A stretch of DNA of 52,840 bases from the NCBI GenBank assembly GCA_946479075.1, contig CAMLDT010000001.1, forward strand, positions 1 to 52,840, in the 5' to 3' direction. The stretch is from an uncultured Polaromonas sp. Lineage in GTDB: Bacteria; Pseudomonadota; Gammaproteobacteria; Burkholderiales; Burkholderiaceae. The position numbers and the translations under genes are program-made. Positions 15,000-24,343 of this stretch are shown piece by piece; position 1 is the first letter of the stretch, and the number at the start of each line of letters is the position of its first letter. Below the pieces are notes generated by a model, which saw only the letters and a program-made list of their open reading frames with translations, ran no database searches and was not told where the DNA came from.

Positions 15000-16193
15000 T
15001 CAGAGTGCCTTGCCCAGCCGTCCCACACCCTCCTCAATCTTCGCCACATCCGCCGTCGCAAAGCTGAGCCTGAAGGTACTCACATCAGGCTCACCCGCAA
15101 AAAACGGTGCACCGGGCACAAAGGCCACGCCCTGCTCAATGGCCTTCTTCGCGAACTCGCCGGCATCTTTCGTCTTGCCGCCCGCGCCCGTCAGTCGGGC
15201 CCAGAAGAACAGGCCGCCTTGCGGCTGCGTGAATTCGATAGCGTCTCCAAGCTCGCGCTTGAGCGCCGCGCCCATCGCGAGTGCGCGTTCGCCGTAGGCC
15301 TTGCGCACTTTCGCGAGCGTGGCGGGCATGCGGCCGGCTTTGAGGTACTGCGCGGCGGTCGCCTGGGCGAAGGTGCTGGTGTGCGCGTCGCTGAACTGTT
15401 TGCACATGGTGGCTCTGGCCAGCAGCTCGGCGGGGGCGATCATCCAGCCCACGCGCAGGCCGGGGCTGAGGACTTTGCTCATGGAGCCGCAGTGGGCCAG
15501 CAGTTCGCGGCTGCCGGGCACGTCTTTTGACAAACTCATGATGGAAGGTGGCGGCGCCTCGTTGAAGTAGAGGTCGCCATACGGGTCGTCCTCGACGATC
15601 AGGGTGTTGTATTTGACGGCCAGGGCCAGCACTTTTTTGCGGCGCTCCTGGCTCAGCATGGCGCCGCTGGGGTTGCCAAAGGTCGGGATCAGATAGACAA
15701 ACTTGGGTTTGTGTTCGGCGATCAGCTTTTCGAGTTCGTCGGTGTCCACGCCGTTGGCGTCAATGGGTGCACTGACCAGGTCGGCGCCGTAGAGCCGAAA
15801 GCACTGGATGGTGGCCAGGAAGGTCGGGCCTTCGACGATCACCTTGTCGCCGGGGTCGATCATGGTTTTGCCGAGCAGGTCCAGCGCCTGCTGGCTGCCG
15901 GTGGTGACGATCAGGCCGTCGGGCGCGACGCTCACGCCCTTGCTGCTCATGAAGGCGGCGAGCTGTTCGCGCAGCGGGTTGTAGCCTTCGGTCGCGCCGT
16001 ACTGCAGCGCGCCGCCGGCTTCTTCGGTCAGGGCCTTGTTGGCGGCTTCCTTGATGCCTTCGACGTCGAACATGGCGCTGTCCGGAAAGCCGCCGGCAAA
16101 GCTGATGATGCCGGGCTTGCCGAGCAGCTTGAACAGTTCTCGGATGGCAGAGGTTTCGACGTTGTTGAGGCGGTCGGCAAATGGCAGGGACAT
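15000..16193 (-). CDS. PLP-dependent class I/II aminotransferase
   Basis: A 397-residue aminotransferase of the 2-aminoadipate/aromatic (LysN, Aro8-like) subgroup. Features in order: SFAGGFPDSAMFD near 33, LQYGATEGYNPLRE near 70, TTGSQQALDLLGK near 102, PTFGNPSGAMLS near 175, EDDPYGDLYF near 207, and the PLP lysine in GSMSKVLSPGLRVGW near 242. It would transfer an amino group between an amino acid and a 2-oxo acid; the exact pair is open. The ATG at 16193 is chosen although its ribosome binding site is weak, because upstream residues are unlike the family. It diverges from hipBA. Confidence 0.88.
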   Translation of the reverse strand: MSLPFADRLNNVETSAIRELFKLLGKPGIISFAGGFPDSAMFDVEGIKEAANKALTEEAGGALQYGATEGYNPLREQLAAFMSSKGVSVAPDGLIVTTGSQQALDLLGKTMIDPGDKVIVEGPTFLATIQCFRLYGADLVSAPIDANGVDTDELEKLIAEHKPKFVYLIPTFGNPSGAMLSQERRKKVLALAVKYNTLIVEDDPYGDLYFNEAPPPSIMSLSKDVPGSRELLAHCGSMSKVLSPGLRVGWMIAPAELLARATMCKQFSDAHTSTFAQATAAQYLKAGRMPATLAKVRKAYGERALAMGAALKRELGDAIEFTQPQGGLFFWARLTGAGGKTKDAGEFAKKAIEQGVAFVPGAPFFAGEPDVSTFRLSFATADVAKIEEGVGRLGKAL

Positions 16194-16283
16194 GGTCGGT
16201 GGTCTGTTGGGTAAAAACGAGCTTGAATGGTAACGCCCGTACCAGTAACGATGGGCTTGAAGAGCTAATCGTTTATCGGCGAT

Positions 16284-16343
16284 ATATTGACAATATTGTT
16301 TTAAAGCAATAAAGTGCAAATATCACTCAAAGGTGGTATTTGC
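16284..16343 (+). promoter_or_regulatory. hipBA promoter with two operator-like palindromes
   Basis: TTGACA (16287-16292), a 17-bp spacer and TAAAGT (16310-16315) form a good sigma-70 promoter. A perfect palindrome with arms ATATTG and CAATAT around one base (16284-16296) covers the -35. A second, with arms GCAAATATCAC (16316-16326) and GTGGTATTTGC (16333-16343), 10 of 11 pairing across 6 bases, ends exactly at the hipB start codon. The inner TATC...GGTA resembles the known E. coli HipB operator half-sites. Confidence 0.75.
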
Positions 16344-16634
16344 ATGAGCACCCTTCAGACCTTTTCTCTCCAGACGTCGGCGCAGCTGTCTGTGCACCTC
16401 AAATCGCTGCGCAAGGCGCGCGGCCTGACGCAATCTGCGCTGGGCGAGCGCATCGGCGTCAAGCAGGTGCGCATCGCTGACATCGAGAAAGACCCGGGCG
16501 CTGTCAGTCTGGACCAGTTGTTGCAGGTGTTGCATGCGCTGGACGCCCGCCTGCTGCTGGCGGATACGCAGCGCTATGCGGATGCACAGCCCGCGACAGT
16601 CGTCGCCGCGAAAAGCCCGCCTGCGGACTGGTGA
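16344..16634 (+). CDS. hipB: HipB-like helix-turn-helix antitoxin
   Basis: A 96-residue XRE-family DNA-binding protein. The helix-turn-helix spans about residues 15-68, with LKSLRKARGLTQSALGERIG and VKQVRIADIEKDP. The remainder is a short C-terminal tail. It should bind the palindromes in its own promoter and hold HipA inactive. The hipA gene begins 2 bases after its stop, so the two are translated together. Confidence 0.88.
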   Translation: MSTLQTFSLQTSAQLSVHLKSLRKARGLTQSALGERIGVKQVRIADIEKDPGAVSLDQLLQVLHALDARLLLADTQRYADAQPATVVAAKSPPADW

Positions 16635-16636
16635 TC

Positions 16637-17956
16637 ATGGCTTTCACAGACCTGGATATCTGGATCAACGGCGAGCGCGTGGGCGTGTGGTTCTGGACGC
16701 GCACCGGCACACCTGGCCTGCGGTATGACGATGAATGGCGCCAGTCGCCCAATGCGCGCCCGCTGTCGGTGTCGCTGCCCATCCCGGCTGCCGGCGGGGA
16801 CGTGATGGGTGCCAAGGTGGAACACTACTTCGACAACCTGCTGCCTGACAGCACCCGCATCCGCGACCGGCTCAGGCGGCGCTTCGGCACCCCGTCCACC
16901 CGCGCGGCAGACCTGCTGGCGGCCATCGGCCGCGATTGCGTGGGGGCTGTGCAGCTGATGCCGGCGGGCGTGGCACCGCCCGCCCATGACCAGATGGACA
17001 GCACGCCACTGACAGATGGCCAGGTGGAAACGCTGCTTCATGACGTGACCAGCGACGACGCGGGCGCATCGTCACTTGCCAGCAACTTCCGTATTTCGAT
17101 TGCGGGTGCCCAGGAAAAGACCGCCCTGCTGCGCATCGACGACCAATGGCATCTTCCGGCGGGCGCGACGCCCACCACCCACATGTTCAAGTTGCCGCTG
17201 GGGCTGGTCGGCAACATGCGCGCCGACATGAGTGATTCGGTGGAGAACGAATGGCTCTGCGCGAAGCTGCTGGCAACGCTTGGGTTTGCCGTGGCGCCTG
17301 CAGAAATGGCGACCTTTGGCCGGCAGAAGGTGTTGATCGTCGAGCGGTTTGACCGGCGCTGGCAAGACGGCACACGCTGGATAGCGCGCTTGCCGCAAGA
17401 AGACTTTTGCCAGGCGACGGGCACCGCTGGTGACCTGAAATACGAGAGCGACAGCGGTCCCGGCATCCGCGGCGGTTTGGCGCTGCTGGCTGGGGGCGAA
17501 GACGCCAAGGGCGACAGCCTTCGGTTTGTCCTGGCCCAGCTCGCCTTCTGGCTGATGGCAGCCACCGACGGCCATGCCAAAAACTTCTCGATCTTCCTGC
17601 AGCGCGGCGGTGGCTTTCACATGACGCCGCTGTACGACGTGTTGTCGATCTGGCCCATCATCGGCAACGGCGCCAACCAGCTGAGCTTTCGCCGCGCCAA
17701 GCTGGCGATGGCCTTGCGGGGGAAAAACACGCACTACCACCTGCACGAGATCTATACGCGCCATTGGCAGGCGCTGGCGCAGCAAAGCGGCGTGCCCGGC
17801 GCCTTCGACGCCATGGTGGCGCTGGTGCTGCAGGTGCCCGATGCGCTGGAGCGGGTGGCGGCCGAGCTGCCCGACGATTTTCCGCAGCGGGTGTTCGAGC
17901 CGATCCGCGCAGGCATGCTGGCCCAGGCTGAAAAATTCATTACCGACCTTCCATGA
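16637..17956 (+). CDS. hipA: HipA family serine/threonine kinase toxin
   Basis: A 439-residue HipA kinase, full family length. The regulatory serine loop is SIAGAQEKTALL (about 150-163), the catalytic Asp lies in MAATDGHAKNFSIF (about 309) and the metal-binding Asp in MTPLYDVLS (about 332), close to E. coli HipA numbering. HipA of E. coli phosphorylates glutamyl-tRNA synthetase; the target here may differ. ATG at 16637 is used, although a GTG at 16631 overlapping the hipB stop is possible. The stop overlaps the nth start codon (ATGA). Confidence 0.92.
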   Translation: MAFTDLDIWINGERVGVWFWTRTGTPGLRYDDEWRQSPNARPLSVSLPIPAAGGDVMGAKVEHYFDNLLPDSTRIRDRLRRRFGTPSTRAADLLAAIGRDCVGAVQLMPAGVAPPAHDQMDSTPLTDGQVETLLHDVTSDDAGASSLASNFRISIAGAQEKTALLRIDDQWHLPAGATPTTHMFKLPLGLVGNMRADMSDSVENEWLCAKLLATLGFAVAPAEMATFGRQKVLIVERFDRRWQDGTRWIARLPQEDFCQATGTAGDLKYESDSGPGIRGGLALLAGGEDAKGDSLRFVLAQLAFWLMAATDGHAKNFSIFLQRGGGFHMTPLYDVLSIWPIIGNGANQLSFRRAKLAMALRGKNTHYHLHEIYTRHWQALAQQSGVPGAFDAMVALVLQVPDALERVAAELPDDFPQRVFEPIRAGMLAQAEKFITDLP

Positions 17957-18594
17957 AAACCGCCGACATCGCCCCCTTCTTCGCCACCCTGAAAGCCGCC
18001 AACCCGATGCCGGTGACCGAGCTCGAATATTCGAGCGTGTTCGAGCTGCTGGCGGCCGTGCTGCTGAGTGCGCAGGCCACCGACGTGAGCGTGAACAAGG
18101 CCACGCGCAGGCTTTTCCCGGTGGCCAACACGCCGCAGAAAATCCTGGACCTCGGCGTTGAAGGGCTGGAGGGTTACATCAAGACCATCGGGCTGTACCG
18201 CAGCAAGGCAAAGCACCTGATGGAAACCTGCCGCATGCTGGTTGAGCAGCATCACGGCGTGGTGCCGCGCAGCCGCGAGGCGCTGGAAGCCCTGCCGGGC
18301 GTGGGCCGCAAGACCGCCAACGTGGTGCTGAACTCGGCCTTTGGCGAGGCGACCATGGCGGTGGACACGCACATCTTTCGCGTCGGCAACCGCACCGGGC
18401 TGGCGCCGGGCAAGACGCCGCTGGAGGTCGAGCTCAAGCTGCTCAAGCGCATTCCACCCGAATATCTGGTGGACGCGCACCACTGGCTGATCCTGCACGG
18501 GCGTTATGTGTGCGTGGCGCGCAAACCGATGTGCTGGCAGTGCGCGGTGGCGCCGTATTGCGACTTCACGCCGAAGACGCCGCTGCCGGCCTGA
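17953..18594 (+). CDS. nth: Endonuclease III (DNA glycosylase/AP lyase)
   Basis: A 213-residue base-excision-repair enzyme that removes oxidised pyrimidines and nicks at AP sites. The helix-hairpin-helix LPGVGRKTA carries the catalytic Lys (about 120), VDTHIFRV holds the catalytic Asp (about 138), and the C-terminal cluster-binding cysteines follow the family pattern C-x6-C-x2-C-x5-C from CVARKPMCWQC to the Cys of APYCDF. Length is normal. The start overlaps the hipA stop, so nth seems to be read from the hipBA transcript, an unusual coupling of a housekeeping repair gene to a toxin-antitoxin unit. An internal promoter cannot be excluded. Confidence 0.95.
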   Translation: MKTADIAPFFATLKAANPMPVTELEYSSVFELLAAVLLSAQATDVSVNKATRRLFPVANTPQKILDLGVEGLEGYIKTIGLYRSKAKHLMETCRMLVEQHHGVVPRSREALEALPGVGRKTANVVLNSAFGEATMAVDTHIFRVGNRTGLAPGKTPLEVELKLLKRIPPEYLVDAHHWLILHGRYVCVARKPMCWQCAVAPYCDFTPKTPLPA

Positions 18595-18624
18595 CGCCAC
18601 GTCGTGCAAGGCGCAAAGCGCAAA

Positions 18625-18683
18625 GCGCTACTGTATTGATAGCTGCTTGCGCCCGCCAGCCGGGGGCTACAGGCCTTTTTTGC
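18625..18683 (+). repeat. Dispersed intergenic repeat, copy 4
   Basis: Contains ATTGATAGCTGCTTGCGCCC, GCCAGC, GGGGGCTACAGGCC and a run of six T. It occupies the gap between the convergent nth and protease genes and its last bases touch the protease stop codon. The T run suggests it could act as a terminator. Confidence 0.75.
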
Positions 18684-20009
18684 TTAAGGAATCAGTGGCA
18701 GGGCAATGCCGACGTCGGTGCAGAGCCGGCCGATGTCGATGATGCCCGCGCCAAAGGGCGTGGGCTGCCAGCCGGGCGGCTTGCGGCAGCTGGTGATGGC
18801 GGCCTGGCGAAAAGCCTCGACGCGGCGGCTGGTGCGTCCGTAACGCGTCTGGATTTGCGGGGCCCAGCGCCGCAGCCACAGGGCGGCCGCGCCGGTGGTG
18901 ATGGCCGCCGCATACGAGGTGCCGTTGCCGGTGCCCTTGATCTCGGTGCCGATGCCGCTGCGAACCGCCATGGCCTTGGTGATCACCGCGCCGGGGGCGC
19001 TGAAATCCACCTCGGGGCCAAAGCTGCTGCCGTGCCAGGGCAGGCTTTGCCAGGTGGTGGCGGCCACGGCGATGGTTTCGGGCAGGCTGGCGGGCGGCAC
19101 CACCGGGTCCACATGGTTGCCCGCGGCACAGACGACAATCACGCCTTTGGAATACGCATAAACCAGGGCCTCCCGCATGGCCGGTGCCACCACCGGCGGA
19201 AACACGCCCAGGCTCACATTGACCACATCGACGTTGCCGGTGTTGACGAGGTAACGCAGGCCGTCGGCAAACTCCCGCTGCCGGCCATTGATGCCCACCG
19301 AGTCGGTGATGCGCACCACCACGTGCGGCACACGCGGCGCGGCCCCGCGAAAGGTGAAGTTGCCATCCACCACCTGGTGCCCGGAGATGGTGGTGCCGAT
19401 ACGGGTGCCGTGCCCCTGGAACAAGCCGCCAAAGGGCATCGGGTCCACGCCGTCGTCGGGCGGCGGCGGGGGCGTCCAGCCGGCGGGCGGCAGATCGTAC
19501 ATGAAGGTCTTGCACAGGGCTTCTTCCAGCCAGGTGCCGCCGGGCTGGCCGTGGCCCCAGGCCTTGTGCCGCGTGTAGCCGGTGTCGAGCTGGCCGACGC
19601 GCACGCCCTGCCAGTCGATGGCGTCGGGCCCGCCGACCGCCGCCCAGGCGGGTGCGATGTTGGTCGCCTTGTGGTGCCACGCCTGGCCGCCCAGCGTATC
19701 GGGGGCGGGAATGTCGGCCTTGGGGTCCAGGTCTTCCTCGATGCGCTGCATGTACAGCGCGTAGGCGTCGGCCTCCTTGATCCAGTCGATGCGGTTGGCG
19801 CCGGCGTTGCGCAGCAATACGTCGAGCGTGAGGGCCGGGTTGTTGGATCGCAAATGGCGCAGCAGGTGCGGCCGCACCAGCGCCTCGTGGACGCCGACCT
19901 GGAGCACGCCGACGTCGATACCCGGCCCGGCCAGTGCCAGCAGTTGCCGGCGATAGTCTTCAAAGCTGCCATGGGTGACGATCACCTTGGCGTAATAGAC
20001 GCTGCTCAT
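18684..20009 (-). CDS. Subtilisin-like S8 family serine protease without signal peptide
   Basis: A 441-residue peptidase. The triad is complete: Asp142 in RVGQLDTGYTRH, His200 in FQGHGTRIG, Ser365 in GNGTSYAAAI, plus the oxyanion Asn298 in CAAGNHVDP. A proline-rich loop (PAGWTPPPPPDDG, about 176-188) separates Asp and His. The first 100 residues have no signal peptide or membrane segment and do not resemble the usual I9 propeptide, so the enzyme may act inside the cell or leave by another route. GGGGAAGC precedes the ATG at 20009; a longer in-frame start would add an Arg-rich stretch and is not supported. Confidence 0.88.
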   Translation of the reverse strand: MSSVYYAKVIVTHGSFEDYRRQLLALAGPGIDVGVLQVGVHEALVRPHLLRHLRSNNPALTLDVLLRNAGANRIDWIKEADAYALYMQRIEEDLDPKADIPAPDTLGGQAWHHKATNIAPAWAAVGGPDAIDWQGVRVGQLDTGYTRHKAWGHGQPGGTWLEEALCKTFMYDLPPAGWTPPPPPDDGVDPMPFGGLFQGHGTRIGTTISGHQVVDGNFTFRGAAPRVPHVVVRITDSVGINGRQREFADGLRYLVNTGNVDVVNVSLGVFPPVVAPAMREALVYAYSKGVIVVCAAGNHVDPVVPPASLPETIAVAATTWQSLPWHGSSFGPEVDFSAPGAVITKAMAVRSGIGTEIKGTGNGTSYAAAITTGAAALWLRRWAPQIQTRYGRTSRRVEAFRQAAITSCRKPPGWQPTPFGAGIIDIGRLCTDVGIALPLIP

Positions 20010-20360
20010 AAGCTTCCCCTGTGTTGTTGACCCGACCTTGGACTGACGTTTGACTGACGCAGCGGAGCTTATGAAGACGCGAGGCGCGGCGCGACCCACA
20101 AATATGGGATGAGGCGCCAGACGCCGAAAACGCAGAAGGCCAGGCACGCGCAAGGCCGGCGCCCGCCAGTCCAGCCCCGCCCGTGCCGGCCTGAGCACCG
20201 ATGGCGGAAACTGCTGAAGAAACAAGCACTTGCAGCGCTGCAGCGCGTGAGCGCGCCGGGGCGCGAGACGGCCGGTCATGCCGCGCACAAGCCGCCGCGC
20301 CCGACAGCATCCTGCGGCGCGGTGACAAACCGCACAACAATATTTGCGCCCGGCGCATGA
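20010..20360. other. Intergenic region upstream of the S8 protease gene
   Basis: About 350 bases with no supported gene. It must hold the protease promoter but no clear -35/-10 pair stands out. The stretch near 20090-20300 is GC-rich and only has frames with Arg/Ala-rich, non-protein-like translations. Confidence 0.5.
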
Positions 20361-20393
20361 AAAAGGCCTGGCACCGCGAACGGTCCAGGCCTT
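20361..20393 (-). terminator. Terminator of the itaconate operon
   Basis: On the minus strand, arms AAGGCCTGG and CCAGGCC enclose a 13-base loop and run into five T (plus-strand 20363-20371 and 20385-20393). It lies about 35 bases after the last gene of the operon. Confidence 0.85.
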
Positions 20394-20428
20394 CAGGAAA
20401 AAGTCAGAACGCTCGGGCGTTCAGGCGT

Positions 20429-21706
20429 TCAGAACAGCAGGTTCGGCAGGAACATGGTGATGGCCGGCACGTAGGTGATGATCATCAGGAACAGCAACAG
20501 CACCAGCGTCCACGGCAGGGCTGCGCGGGCAACGCCAAGAATCGGCATTTTGGTGATGCCGGCCGTGACAAACAGGTTCAGGCCCACCGGCGGCGTCACC
20601 ATGCCGATCTCCAGGTTCACCACCATGATGATGCCCAGATGCACCGGGTCGATGCCCAGGCGTGACGCAATCGGAAACAGGATGGGCGCCATGATCAGGA
20701 TGATGCCGGTGGGCTCCATGAACATGCCGGCAATCAGCAGCAGGATGTTGACCACCACGAGGAACTGCCAGGCGGGCATGCCCCACGCGATGATGGTTTC
20801 GGCAATGGTCTGCGGAATGCGTTCGGTGGTCAGCACATGCGCAAACAGCAGGGCATTGGCCACAATGAACATCAGCATGATGGTGACCTTGCCGGAATCC
20901 AGCAGCACCTTGGGCACCTGCTTCATGCTGATGTCGCGGTACACAAAAACGGCAATGAAGAAGGCGTAGATGGCCGCCACCGCAGCGGCTTCGGTCGGCG
21001 TAAAGATGCCGCCATAAATGCCGCCGAGGATGATGACGATCAGCAGCAGGCCCCACAGCGAATCGCGGCCGGCCTTGAGGGCCTCCGCCAGCGTTGCGCG
21101 CGGCTGGCGCGGCAGATCGAGCATGCGTGCCCGGATGTAGATCGCGCCCATCAGCATCAGGCCGAGCAGGAGACCCGGGAGCACGCCGGCCATGAACAGC
21201 TTGCCGACCGAGGTTTCGGTCGCCGCGCCATACACCACCATCACGATAGACGGCGGAATCAGGATGCCCAGCGTGCCCGCGTTGCAGATGACGCCTGCGG
21301 CAAAGTTTTTCGGATAACCGGCCTTGACCATGCCGGCAATCACGATGGCGCCGACCGCCACCACCGTCGCCGGCGACGAGCCCGACACGGCGGCAAACAG
21401 CATGCAGGCCAGCACCGACGCCATGGCCAGGCCACCGCGAAAGTGCCCGATGCAGGCATTGGCAAACCGGATCATGCGGCGCGCCACGCCGCCGGTCGTC
21501 ATGAAGTTGCCACCGAGAATGAAAAACGGAATGGACAGCAGGGTGTACAGCTCGGAGGTCTCGAACAGCTTGAGCGTGAGCGAGGCCAGCGAGTCGTGCG
21601 CAAAAAGCAGGATGGTCAGGATGGACGACAGGCCGAGCGCAACCGCAATCGGCATGCCCAGCACCATGAAGACGAACAGCAGGACAAACAGTGTGGCGAT
21701 GGTCAT
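20429..21706 (-). CDS. TRAP transporter large permease (DctM-like), itaconate locus
   Basis: A 425-residue membrane protein with about a dozen hydrophobic segments, from FVLLFVFMVLGMPIAVALGLS at the N-terminus to MIITYVPAITMFLP at the end. The family motif region GGVARRMIRFANA and FTPTEAAAVAAIYA are present. It forms the sodium-driven transport channel of a TRAP system and would import a C4/C5 dicarboxylate, probably itaconate given its neighbours. Its start overlaps the small permease stop (ATGA). It is the last gene of the operon. Confidence 0.9.
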   Translation of the reverse strand: MTIATLFVLLFVFMVLGMPIAVALGLSSILTILLFAHDSLASLTLKLFETSELYTLLSIPFFILGGNFMTTGGVARRMIRFANACIGHFRGGLAMASVLACMLFAAVSGSSPATVVAVGAIVIAGMVKAGYPKNFAAGVICNAGTLGILIPPSIVMVVYGAATETSVGKLFMAGVLPGLLLGLMLMGAIYIRARMLDLPRQPRATLAEALKAGRDSLWGLLLIVIILGGIYGGIFTPTEAAAVAAIYAFFIAVFVYRDISMKQVPKVLLDSGKVTIMLMFIVANALLFAHVLTTERIPQTIAETIIAWGMPAWQFLVVVNILLLIAGMFMEPTGIILIMAPILFPIASRLGIDPVHLGIIMVVNLEIGMVTPPVGLNLFVTAGITKMPILGVARAALPWTLVLLLFLMIITYVPAITMFLPNLLF

Positions 21707-22239
21707 GAACGCACCTCGCCGGCGGCAGGTTCTTCCTGGAGTTTGAGGGCGTCTTCGGCTTCGTCACCGAGCAGGTGCACGTTTTTGCCGGTGGCCAGGC
21801 CCCAGAGCACCTGCCCGAAGCGCAAGGCCAGGATCAGGAACCCCAGCGGCAGGATGATGCGCGGTATCCAGCTCTGGATCGGGATGTCCTGCATCTCGAT
21901 GCCAACACTGTAGATTTTGGAAACGTACTGGTAGCCGCCGAAAGCAACAATCAGCGCGTACACAATGCACAGCACGGTCGCGATGGACTCGACCACGCGC
22001 GCCGGGCGTTTGCCCAGCAGCTTGACCGCGGCATCGACGCCGATATGGGCACCAACACGCACGCCGTAGGCCATGCCCACAAAAATCAGCCACGCAAACA
22101 TGACGCCGGTGAGCTCCAGCGCCCAGACAAAGCTGTAGTTAAAAACGTAGCGCGCAATCACCTGCATGAAGGTGACGAGGGTCATTGCCGCCATCAGGAA
22201 GGTGATCAGGCCTTCCTCCAAATGTTCCAGCCAGCGCAT
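21703..22239 (-). CDS. TRAP transporter small permease (DctQ-like), itaconate locus
   Basis: A 178-residue protein with four membrane helices (about 12-32, 47-66, 89-110, 131-150), the DctQ pattern. WALELTGVMFAWLIFVGMAYGVR is the conserved middle. It partners the large permease encoded by the overlapping next gene. The 60-bp gap from the receptor gene holds a GC-rich hairpin. Confidence 0.88.
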   Translation of the reverse strand: MRWLEHLEEGLITFLMAAMTLVTFMQVIARYVFNYSFVWALELTGVMFAWLIFVGMAYGVRVGAHIGVDAAVKLLGKRPARVVESIATVLCIVYALIVAFGGYQYVSKIYSVGIEMQDIPIQSWIPRIILPLGFLILALRFGQVLWGLATGKNVHLLGDEAEDALKLQEEPAAGEVRS

Positions 22240-22249
22240 AAATGTACAA

Positions 22250-22270
22250 AGGACCCGCTGCGCGGGCCCT
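22250..22270 (-). terminator. Hairpin between receptor and permease genes
   Basis: On the minus strand arms AGGGCCCGC and GCGGGTCCT enclose three bases (one G-U pair in RNA) and are followed by TTGTACATTT. It could be a leaky terminator or a 3' stabiliser that lets the receptor be made in excess of the permease, as is common in TRAP operons. Confidence 0.55.
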
Positions 22271-22299
22271 TCCTTGTGGTTGTGGGTTAGGTGCGATTG

Positions 22300-23457
<1,158 letters not shown>

Positions 23458-23500
23458 TCACGTCCGTAGAAACCCCATGCATCCTCGGTACGGGCACGCA

Positions 23501-24343
23501 TCACCCTGCGCCCTGCCCCACAACGCGCTGCGCCAGGCGCAACACCGGCGCATCGACCATGCGGCCATCGAGGGTAAAGACGCCGTCACCGGCGTGTTTG
23601 CGCGCTTCCAGCACGCGCCTGGCCCAATCCAGCTCGGCGGCGGTGGGTGCCAGCGCGGCTTGCACCACCGCGACCTGCGTGGGGTGGATGCAGAGTTTGG
23701 CGCCAAAACCACTGCGCCGGCTGCGTTCAGCGTCCTGTTTCAGCTGTGCGGTGTCGCCGGTGGCCGGGGTCACGCCATCAACCGGCGCAGCCAGCCCGGC
23801 GCGCCGCGAGGCCAGCACCAGAGCCATGCGCACCGGCTGCAATTCGGCCTCGTCCGGTCCGCAGGCCATGCCGAGGTCGGCCTGAAAATCGAGGTTGCCG
23901 AAAACCAGCCGCGTCACGCCGGCACAGGCTGCCAGCACGTCGAGCGCTGCCAGGCCTGCGGCCGATTCAATCATGGGCAGCAGCGCGCAGCCCGCACCGG
24001 TGATGGCCGCAAGCCTGGCCAGATCGGGGACGGCCTCCGCCTTGGGCAACATCACGCCGCCCAGCCCGCGCTGGCACAACTGCGTCACCAGTTGCAGATC
24101 GTCCGCGTGCCAGGGCGTGCCTGCGGCGTTGATGCGCACCAGCACGCTGGCACGCGCGGCATCGGGCAGGGTGTCGAAGCCGTCCCGCAGTTGCTGGCGG
24201 GCCTGCACCTTGTCGCCCGGCGCCACCGCGTCTTCCAGGTCGATGATCACCGCGCCCGCGCCGCTCGCCAGTGCCTTGGCATAACGATCCGGCCGGTTTG
24301 CCGGCACAAACAGAAAAGAGCGCGCCGAAGCGCTGGCCGTCAT
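23501..24343 (-). CDS. ccl: CitE-like CoA ester lyase, probable (S)-citramalyl-CoA lyase
   Basis: A 280-residue HpcH/HpaI-aldolase/CitE-fold enzyme. Motifs: SFLFVPANRPDRYAKAL, IIDLEDAV (metal-binding Glu), LVRINAAGTPWHADDL, VMLPKAE, LLPMIESAAGL, GNLDFQADLG (metal-binding Asp) and GAKLCIHPTQV. In the itaconate pathway this lyase cleaves citramalyl-CoA to acetyl-CoA and pyruvate. The start overlaps the MmgE/PrpD stop (ATGA). Assignment to citramalyl-CoA rather than malyl- or citryl-CoA rests on the surrounding genes, which match the Pseudomonas aeruginosa PA0877-PA0886 set. Confidence 0.85.
   Translation of the reverse strand: MTASASARSFLFVPANRPDRYAKALASGAGAVIIDLEDAVAPGDKVQARQQLRDGFDTLPDAARASVLVRINAAGTPWHADDLQLVTQLCQRGLGGVMLPKAEAVPDLARLAAITGAGCALLPMIESAAGLAALDVLAACAGVTRLVFGNLDFQADLGMACGPDEAELQPVRMALVLASRRAGLAAPVDGVTPATGDTAQLKQDAERSRRSGFGAKLCIHPTQVAVVQAALAPTAAELDWARRVLEARKHAGDGVFTLDGRMVDAPVLRLAQRVVGQGAG

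Noticed and set aside
15000..16193. MocR-type regulator for the aminotransferase-like gene
   Set aside because: The protein begins directly with the aminotransferase fold and has no N-terminal winged helix.
20109..20360. Plus-strand frames upstream of the protease gene
   Set aside because: Arg/Ala/Pro-rich translations, no start signals and no recognisable domain.
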